Below are positions 11,409-20,200 of a stretch of 37,318 bases of DNA, piece after piece. The notes under the pieces are model-generated. The model had not been told where the DNA came from and made no database searches. It saw only the letters and a list, made by a program, of their open reading frames with translations. Each line of letters starts with the position of its first letter. Position 1 is the first letter of the stretch. Source of the DNA: Campylobacteraceae bacterium (GTDB taxonomy: Bacteria; Campylobacterota; Campylobacteria; Campylobacterales; Arcobacteraceae). The stretch spans positions 1 to 37,318 of the forward strand of contig JABSOL010000007.1 in the NCBI GenBank assembly GCA_013215985.1, given 5' to 3'. The position numbers were made by a program, and so were the translations under genes.

Positions 11409-12536
11409 TTATCCTTTAAACATAGTTTCTGAAAATACTCTAGAAGCAGTTCCATCAAATTTTCTAATATCTAATTCGTCTAAAGCTAATTCAATTGCAT
11501 TAATAACCCAAGTAGCTTCGTAATCTTCAACTAATCCCATATGATTAATTCTAAAAATATTACCTTTAAGATGATCTTGTCCACCTGCAATATTTACATT
11601 ATACTTATTTTTAAGAATTTTTCTAATTTCATTAGATCTTTCTGTATAAATAGTAGTCATAGCATTTGCAGATACTTTTGGATAAATCTTACAAGAAATT
11701 GCCTCTAGTGCACTTCTTGTAGCTTTTGCTCTTAAAGCTGTTTTTTCATATAAAGCGTCAAATCCACCATTATTCTTAATATGAGATAGAATCTCTTTTA
11801 ATCCAATAATTAGTGTAGTTGCAGCTGTATATGCTGTTGTATTATTTTTTTGTTTTTTAATTTCAACACTCAAATTTAAATAATAACCTTTTGGTTTTTT
11901 ATTTATTTTTAAAACTGCTTCATTTGAAAAACCAATCATTGATAATCCAGGTGGTAACATTAGAGCTTTTTGACTACCTGTAATTAAAGCATCAATATTT
12001 GTAGTGTCAACTTTTTCAACACCCACAGCAGTAATACCATCAGCAATAATTGTAATATTTTTATTTAGTTTTTTAACTTCTTTTGCTAACTCTTCAACAG
12101 GATGCCGTAATCCTCCAGCACTTTCACATACTTGAACAAAAATGGCATCAATTTCAGAGTCATTTTTAATAAGCTCAAGTACTTCATTTACATTTATAGG
12201 AGTATTCCATTCATTTTTAATTTCAGCAAAAGGGATTGAAAAAGCATCACATATTTTTCCAAATCTTTCACCAAATTTTCCTGAGTTAATTGTTAAAGCT
12301 TTTTTATGACATAAGTTAGTAACACAGGCTTCCATAGCTCCCGTACCACTTGAAGCAATCATTACGGCTTCTGGCATATCTAATATTTCTAATAATAAAG
12401 ATCTAGTTTCCGCAAATATTTTTTCAAATTCAGGAGTTCTATGATGCATAGTAACATCGCTCATAGCAACTCTTACAAATTCTGGAACAGGTGTTGGTCC
12501 TGGTGTTAATAACATATACTTTTCCTTTTCTCTCAT
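11409..12536 (-). CDS. Class V aminotransferase (alanine-glyoxylate/serine-pyruvate aminotransferase family)
   Basis: LLTPGPTPVPEFVRVAMSDVTMHHRTPEFEKIF...ASSGTGAMEACVTN...ADGITAVGVEKVDT...ITGSQKALMLPPGLSMIGFS. Confidence 0.9.
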   Translation of the reverse strand: MREKEKYMLLTPGPTPVPEFVRVAMSDVTMHHRTPEFEKIFAETRSLLLEILDMPEAVMIASSGTGAMEACVTNLCHKKALTINSGKFGERFGKICDAFSIPFAEIKNEWNTPINVNEVLELIKNDSEIDAIFVQVCESAGGLRHPVEELAKEVKKLNKNITIIADGITAVGVEKVDTTNIDALITGSQKALMLPPGLSMIGFSNEAVLKINKKPKGYYLNLSVEIKKQKNNTTAYTAATTLIIGLKEILSHIKNNGGFDALYEKTALRAKATRSALEAISCKIYPKVSANAMTTIYTERSNEIRKILKNKYNVNIAGGQDHLKGNIFRINHMGLVEDYEATWVINAIELALDELDIRKFDGTASRVFSETMFKG

Positions 12537-12613
12537 AGCAAATCGTGTTATTTTATCTAATTTAATATTAGCATAAGGTTAAAAGATTTTTAAGTTTAGA
12601 GTAAACAAATCTC

Positions 12614-12642
12614 TTGACATTAGTACTAGTTAGTACTATACT
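12614..12642 (+). promoter_or_regulatory. Sigma70-type promoter TTGACA-N17-TATACT with an operator-like palindrome in the spacer, upstream of marR
   Basis: TTGACA 12614-12619, TATACT 12637-12642, 17-bp spacer; TAGTACTAGTTAGTACTA lies inside; AAGGAG RBS then ATG at 12660. Confidence 0.75.
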
Positions 12643-12659
12643 ATTCCTAAGGAGTTTTA

Positions 12660-13109
12660 ATGAGTAATGAAAGTTTAATATCTTACGGAAAAAGAACAGA
12701 TAAAGCTATGAAAACTTGGATGCAGTTATTTAAAACATTTAGTAAGTTTTCAGCGAATGAACTTCAGTACTTTAAAAAACATCAGCTTACGTTTAATCAG
12801 TTTAAAGTATTAGAAGTACTTTATCATAGAGGAGATCTAAATATAAGTTCAATTACAAAACTTACTTTAAGTACACCGGGTAATACTACTGTAGTTGTGA
12901 AAAATTTAAAAAGAGATGGTTTTATAACATCTATTTGTGATGAAAAAGACAAACGAGCTAGTATTTTATCTTTAAGCTCTAAAGGCAAAAATAAAATGTT
13001 AGAACTTTTTCCCTCTCATTCACAAAATATTAAATCTTATATGGAAGTTTTAGATGCTAAAGAATTAGATACTTTATTTGATTTACTAAAAAAAGTTTAT
13101 AAACAATAA
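12660..13109 (+). CDS. MarR family transcriptional regulator
   Basis: LTFNQFKVLEVLYHRGDLNISSITKLTLSTPGNTTVVVKNLKRDGFITSICDEKDKRASILSLSSKGK: winged HTH with the DxR wing motif. Confidence 0.92.
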   Translation: MSNESLISYGKRTDKAMKTWMQLFKTFSKFSANELQYFKKHQLTFNQFKVLEVLYHRGDLNISSITKLTLSTPGNTTVVVKNLKRDGFITSICDEKDKRASILSLSSKGKNKMLELFPSHSQNIKSYMEVLDAKELDTLFDLLKKVYKQ

Positions 13110-13118
13110 ACTTTTTTT
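13088..13118 (+). terminator. Terminator at the end of marR
   Basis: AAAAAAAGTTTAT...ATAAACTTTTTTT inverted repeat overlapping the marR stop. Confidence 0.6.
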
Positions 13119-13126
13119 AACATATA

Positions 13127-13140
13127 TTACTAATTAGTAA
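13127..13140. promoter_or_regulatory. Palindromic operator-like site TTACTAATTAGTAA upstream of yceI
   Basis: Perfect 14-bp palindrome; its core TACTAATTAGTA matches TACTAGTTAGTA in the marR promoter. Confidence 0.6.
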
Positions 13141-13152
13141 CAAAGGCATAAA

Positions 13153-13722
13153 ATGAATAATAAAATAAAACTAACTTTAGCTGCTTTACTATTATCAAGC
13201 TCACTGTTTGCAGGAAAATATAATCTGGATATAGATCATTCCAATGTATCTTTTAAAGTAAAACACATGTTAATTTCTAATGTTAGAGGTGAATTTACTG
13301 ACTTTTCTGGTTCATTTGTTTATGATGAAAAAACTAATAAATTAAAATCTCTAAAAGGAATTATTAAAGTGTCTTCAATAGATACTGATAATTTAAAAAG
13401 AGATAAACATCTAAAATCTAAAGACTTTTTTGATGCAAAAAAATTTCCACTAATTAAATATACTTTAAATCAAATAAAAAATGATAAAGCTTATGGAAAA
13501 ATCACAATTCACGGAATTACAAAAAACATTGTTATGGATTTTGAGAATAATGGTTTAGTTGTAGACCCTTGGGGAAATACAAGAGTAGGAATAGCACTTG
13601 AAGGCAAAATATCGAGAAAAGATTTTAAATTAAAATGGAATGATCTTTTAGAAACAGGTGGTGCAATAGTTGCTGATAAAATTAAACTATATGTAGAAAT
13701 AGAAGGCATATTAGAGAAATAA
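13153..13722 (+). CDS. YceI family periplasmic protein
   Basis: Signal peptide then YNLDIDHSNVSFKVKHMLISNVRGEFTDFSGSFVYD...KSKDFFDAKKFPLIKYT...GKITIHGITKNIVMDF. Confidence 0.95.
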   Translation: MNNKIKLTLAALLLSSSLFAGKYNLDIDHSNVSFKVKHMLISNVRGEFTDFSGSFVYDEKTNKLKSLKGIIKVSSIDTDNLKRDKHLKSKDFFDAKKFPLIKYTLNQIKNDKAYGKITIHGITKNIVMDFENNGLVVDPWGNTRVGIALEGKISRKDFKLKWNDLLETGGAIVADKIKLYVEIEGILEK

Positions 13723-13749
13723 AAATATCTAAATTGGAGGAAAATAATT

Positions 13750-14253
13750 ATGTATACAATATTAGTATCTTCGTTAAATGAGAATATGAATTTAGCAGAA
13801 AGTATTCAAACTCATTTAAATGATTTAAATGAAAAAAGTCAAATAATAAATTTAGTTGAAATAAATTTACCTTTGTATGATTCAAGAAAAGAAACAATAG
13901 ATGGAATTCCAAAACAGATTCTTGAATTAATGAAAATTCTTGAAGAAAGCAAAGCTTACATAATTGTAAGTCCTGAGTATAATTATTCTATTCCTCCTGT
14001 ATTAACAAATGTTATAGCTTGGATTTCAAGAGCAAGTGATGATTTCAGAAAAGTATTTTCTTTGAAATACATACAATTAGCCACTCATTCTGGAGCAAAT
14101 GGTTACAATGTAGTAAATGCTATGAGAAGTCAATTAACAAACTTAGGTGCTATTTGTATGCCAAGAGAAATTCTAAGTACTTATTCAAATAAAATGAAAG
14201 AAGAAAGTATTTTAAAAGTTCTTAAAATATTTATTGAAATTACAAAAAAATAG
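13750..14253 (+). CDS. NADPH-dependent FMN reductase family protein
   Basis: ILVSSLNENMNLAESI...INLPLYDSRKE...AYIIVSPEYNYSIPPVLTNVIAWISRA: flavodoxin-like fold with SPEYN motif. Confidence 0.9.
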   Translation: MYTILVSSLNENMNLAESIQTHLNDLNEKSQIINLVEINLPLYDSRKETIDGIPKQILELMKILEESKAYIIVSPEYNYSIPPVLTNVIAWISRASDDFRKVFSLKYIQLATHSGANGYNVVNAMRSQLTNLGAICMPREILSTYSNKMKEESILKVLKIFIEITKK

Positions 14254-14262
14254 AATTAAAAT

Positions 14263-14286
14263 AAAAAAAGGATAAACCCTTTTTTT
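14263..14286. terminator. Bidirectional terminator between the convergent FMN reductase and adhesin genes
   Basis: AAAAAAAGG-ATAAAC-CCTTTTTTT inverted repeat, reaching the adhesin stop codon. Confidence 0.7.
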
Positions 14287-17200
14287 ATAATATTAACGCA
14301 TTAATATCTTCATCTACTTTTAGAGTTATACTTGAATCTGAATCTGAATTTGAATATGTATCAATTGTTTCATTGGAAATAGCAGATTCTGGATCAATAT
14401 TCTCATTATTTTCACTATCTGTAACAGGTAAAAGATTATTATCAGTATTATTAATACTTTCAATATCTTCTAAAGAAAAATCATCATGAGTATTATTTAC
14501 ATTTGAATTTAAAGTATCATTATTATCAACTGTAGCGCTAAGGTTTGTAAAGTCAATATTAGTATCATTCAAAATAGCAAGAGTATTATTTATAGGTACT
14601 TCCAAAACAGTAGCGTTAAATGTACCAGAACTAATAGGGGATAAATCACCATTACTTGATTCAATACTTTGTAGAGTTACATCAACATCACCTGTAAATT
14701 CTTGTTGCATAAATGTAATAGAATTAATATTATCATATGAGATATTGCTTATTGTATATATATCACTTACTTCATCATAAACTACAGATAAAATATTTAT
14801 ACCATCTTCTTTAAATGTAGCATCTGCACCTAAACCTTTTAATGTCATAATAAATGTTTCAGAACCATCAACATCTTTTGCATTTGCATTAACATTTATT
14901 TGTATATCACTATATTCATTTCCTACAGCATCAGAAGGATCCATATTAACAAGGCCATCTGCAACTGCTGCCCATGTAATATTTATATTATCAATAGTTT
15001 GTATATTACCTGTTCCTCCATCACCACTTACAATAACTAACTTAGCATCTGAGATATCTACATCTGGACCTGTTCTATCTTCAATTGGTGCTGTTACTCC
15101 AATATAGTCAGGTATTGTTCCATTTGAATTTAAAGGTATTGATACAGTATAAATATATTTTCCATTAGCATCAATTCCTGTTAAAACTAAAGTTGTTGAT
15201 TCAACTACATTATTTGCATCATTTCCGTAATAAACGATATAATTATGAGGTATATTCTCAAGAGCAATACTTGAGATAGTTTCACTTTCATCACTTACAA
15301 CAGTATCAAGTTTAATCTCAGTCATACCATCTTCAAGGCCAGAGGAGGAAATAACAGATACTGTAATACCATCATTTACTGGTTTTACAGTTATAGTTTT
15401 TTCTTGGATTGACTCTACAAAGTCTGTTGTATAATCATCTCCATTTTGATCAGTTTGAGCATTTGGATCTTCTTTTGTTTCAATTTTTGAAGTGATTTTT
15501 AAACTACCATAATGATTAGAGGCAGGAGTATATGTAAATACTAAATCTGTATTTAAATCTGTAATATTATCAAATGAATACCAAGTGCCATCCATTTGAT
15601 ATATAGTTCCATTTAAATCTTTTAGAAGCCCAAAATCACCTGTTGGAACATCTATTATAATTTCTTCAAATTTAACATATACTTTCTCATCTTTTATAAT
15701 AACGTTATTTGCATCTGCCGTATTACTTAAGTCTATTCTAATTGTTTGAGCAACTGGTGTAGTACTTTCATCAACATCAGTTCCTGAAATATCTATAGTA
15801 GTTATATCTGAAATAGGTGCTAACTCAGCATCAAAACTATTTGTAAAGTAACTATTTTGATTTTGTTCACTGCTATACGTTATTATTTCTATATTGAACT
15901 CAACTTTTTCAATTATTAATGTATTTTCATTTTCTTTTGGAGTTATTCCAATAGATGATAAAAGATCATTTACATTATCTACATCTCCACTTCCATACGC
16001 TACATAATATACTACTCCATTTAAAGTTGTTGTTTCTGTTGTACCTGTAATTTCATAAGCATTGGGAAGTTCTGAGATTAAGATAGCAAAGTTAGAACTA
16101 TCACCGCTTGTACTTCCATCATTCGCAGTTACTAAAGAATCTAAAGTAAATAATGTATCTTCTCTAAGCTGAACTGTATTTGAAGTTAAAGATAAATCCA
16201 TTGGATTAGATGATTCTCCACCAGTTCCATCAAAGTTTGGACTTACGTTAAAAGTAAAGGTTTCTGAATTAAATAAAGTTGAAGAACTTCCATCTTGATG
16301 ACTTGCAAGAATTGTAATTGGCCCCTGTGTTGTAACATTATTAAAGTTTACAACTTTCCCATTAACTAAAAACTCTATATTATTTAATGTCCCATTTTCA
16401 TTTAAAATAGCATCATTTATTGGCAAAGTCCATTTACCTGAATTTATAATTGTTTTAACTCCACTGTCTATTGATAACATGTCACCTTCATAAGTTCCAC
16501 CAACTACAATTACACCTTCAGGAACACCTGAAATAGCAATGCTTACAATTGTTTCACTTCCATCATCGTCTGCCCCATTAGGTCCTTCACTTGGCATATC
16601 ATCAGGATCAAGTTCAAATGGTACTTCAAAAGCTACATTTGTTTTATCTACTGTTAAAGTAAATCCATTAAATACATCTTCCGTTACAGAAATATCATCC
16701 ATTAGATCATTATCCACTATTGTAACAATAGAAGATGTTGCTGCATCAGTCACAGCATTTACTGTAACATGATAAATATCATTTGTCCATGAATTACTAG
16801 TATCATCATAAGTATTATCACCTTTTGAAGTATCAATATAAGAAGAAGAATCATTTGTACTATCTAAAGATTTGTATCTAATAGCAAATTCATAATCAGA
16901 ATCCAAATCAGCAGGAATTTTTGCTGTTATAACTCCTGTTACATCTACCCAACCATTTACTGTAATTTCTACACCATCAAGGTAAAGTGTTACACCTGCA
17001 TCAACACTATCTAAATCTATTTGAAGTTCTAGAAGAGATTCATTAGAATCACCTTTTTTATCAAAATCAAAATTTAGAACTTGTAGTGTATCTTCATCTT
17101 GACTTTCAGTATTATTAACCCTTCCATCTATCTCTGGAGTTACTAAAATTTTTACGTCTTTTGTAGTCAAAGATCCTACATTTCCATCATTTTCAAAAGT

Positions 17201-20200
17201 TTGAAAATTAATTTTAAAGTCAATCTCACCACTATAATTATCTGGTTTAGAAATAGAAACATTATCTATGTCATTTGCATTTGCAACCCATTTACGATCT
17301 GTACCTACTGCATCTTTGTTAAGTAAAATTGCACCTTGTATATCAATTTCTGCATTAAGATTAGTAATTGTGATAAATAAAGTTTCAGATCCATCCTCAT
17401 CGTAAGAACTAGGGCTAGAATCAAATAAATCAGAGATATTTATATTTCCATTATCCTCTACAACAATTTTATTATAAGTATGTTCAATTTCATTAGTATC
17501 ATCTATAGAAACAGCTTCATTAAATTCATTATTTATTACATCATCTGCTACACCTTTTATATTTACAACAATGTCTTTTGTTTCGATTGTTGAAACATCT
17601 GTACCATCAATAGATTGTGCGTCAACTTTTAAAGTAACATCTTCATTTGAGTTATGAACTGGAATATATTTAAAATCTACATTATTATCGAAATCTTCAA
17701 TAATTACTTTTCCATCATCAATAATTAAAAGATTACCATCATAATAAATAGCAGCGCCATCAGGAATATCAGAAAGAGTTATATTAAATGATTCTGAACC
17801 ATCAGTATCAACAGTTATAAAACTAACATTTAAATCAATCCCTCCATCTTTTGCTAAAATTTCACTTGTATTACCAGAAGAATCACGACCAGCATCTTCT
17901 AATCCTTTTGACTGTGCTGTTTTAATAGTTACTATATCAGCGACAGCATTAACGCTTATGGTAAGAAAAGATTCACCTGAAATCTGAGTGTTTGTAATAT
18001 TATGATTATCTTCATCATGATCAATAGTTTTAGCTTGCATTTTAATTTTAAATGTACCATCTTTATTAGAAGGAGCTATGAAGGCTAAAGAATCCAAAAA
18101 TTCTATAGGAATATCAACACCTGTACTGTTATTTGTAACAGTTAGAATATTCTCTACTCCAAATGCATCAGTATAAATAAATTTAGCGCCAATTAGATCT
18201 GTATCTTCTCCTGCACTTAGTTTTGAATATGTGTATTCAGAGTTTTTTGGCCCTGTTATTACATCGTTTTGTAAATCAGAATCGTCTTGATTGCTCCAAT
18301 AAGATTCAAATGTTGTATTAGTATCCTCTAAAAATTTACTTCCTAACTCGAATCTTACATCTTCAAGAGCTTCTCCAGAATATACATAACTAGCATTCAT
18401 TGTTAAATCTGATACTCCATCATCATCTGTATCTATACCAATTTTTTCAGCATATGGACTTACAATAACTTTTACATCTACTGTAGTAGTTTTTGTGTCA
18501 ATTAGCACAGTACCATTAACTATTTTTGTATCTTTTGTATCTACACTTACTTCAAAAGTATAATCTGTACTACTATGAGAGGGGGGATTAATAGAATAAT
18601 TTGTATACTCGTCTACAGGAATAGTATAAACTGTACCCCCTGTAACATCTGGTAATACTGTATTACCATGCTCATTTAGCATAATCCAATCACTAGGAAA
18701 ATTTGTAATTTTCATTGCAATAATTTCTTCACTACCATCTGTATCGGTAAGTTTAATTACATCTAAAAAGTGATCTAATTTTGTATCTTCAACTACACTT
18801 TTTACGCCACCTTCCACATCTCCTGCAATTGGTTTTACATATAATTTTAAATCAATTGAGTCCGTTTCATCAATTATTGCAGAATTATCACTATCTATAT
18901 CATTATCATTAGCTTTTAATTGAATATTTATAGCTGTTAGATCTCCACTAAAATTTAAAGGTGCTTTAAACTTAATTTCTGGAATTTCTTTACCAATTAG
19001 ATCAAATGTTAATTTACCATCTTGACCTATTGTATATATATACGCATCTGTACCTTCACCTACTAGCACAAAAGAATTATCTGGCATTCCACTAAGTACG
19101 ATACTATAAGATTCAGAAGAATCTTCATCTCCTACTATATTGTCTACAATATCATCAATATCAAACCACTCATCTTCATTTACAAAACTTGAATATGTTT
19201 TATTATCTCCATCAATATCAATAGTTCCATCTTCTGGAACATTATCATTATCATTAAAAATAATTGAAACAGGATCAGTAACTGCAATAACATCTACTTC
19301 TATATTTTGAGTTCTTTTTCCTGATACAATATCTGTATCATATAAGTCTCCATTATCTTTTACTTCATGAGATTTTGTTTGAATATTAAACTTTATATCA
19401 TTTGCATTATCTTCTTTTGGTATAACAGATAAACTTTTATACTGTGCTTGTGTTAATGAATAATCAGCACTAGTGCCATTTGGGTGGTAATCAATTATAT
19501 CTGTTATCATAATAGTAAAACTATCTTTTCCATTAATCACTTGAAGTGTTGAATCAATACTACCATCATCATTACTATCATATTTAATAACAGCACCATC
19601 GAAATCACCATTATTAAATTTAAACTTAAGTGCACTTAAACGCTCAGGTGAATCACCTGGTCCGGAGCTTTGATCAATATTATCTGTAATAGTAGGAATT
19701 TTTAAACCAAGAGCAACAATATTTTCGATATCACCAGTATGAGAAGAACCATTCCAACTACTATCTTCATAAGTACTAAGAATTTTATGTTCTTCCATAT
19801 CAGGTCTATCGGCAATAGGACTTGTGATAAATTTTAAAATTGATGTTGCTGTATCTCCATCAGAGTCAGTTATATTATACGAAACATTAATCTCACCACT
19901 GAAGTTAGGAGCAGGAACAAATTCAACTCCACCATTTCCATCTGTAGTGATTGTTCCAACTGCATTATTTACATTTGTTGTATATGCTCCTGTATCATCA
20001 ACATAAATTGATCTAGCACTTGTAACATCTTCACCAGCTATAGTAAGTGAGGAAATATTATCTCCATCTCTAAACTCATCTGCTAATGCAAAACTATTAG
20101 ATAAATTAGTAGAAACAAGAGAATCTTCTTCTACTACTATAGGAGCCCCATCAGTGTCAGGGGCAGAATCAACAACTACAACATTAAATGCTTTTTCAAT

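Noticed and set aside
18579-18586. G6 tract within the adhesin as a possible phase-variation tract
   Set aside because: Only six Gs and in frame (NPPSHSS); too short to support slippage without population data.
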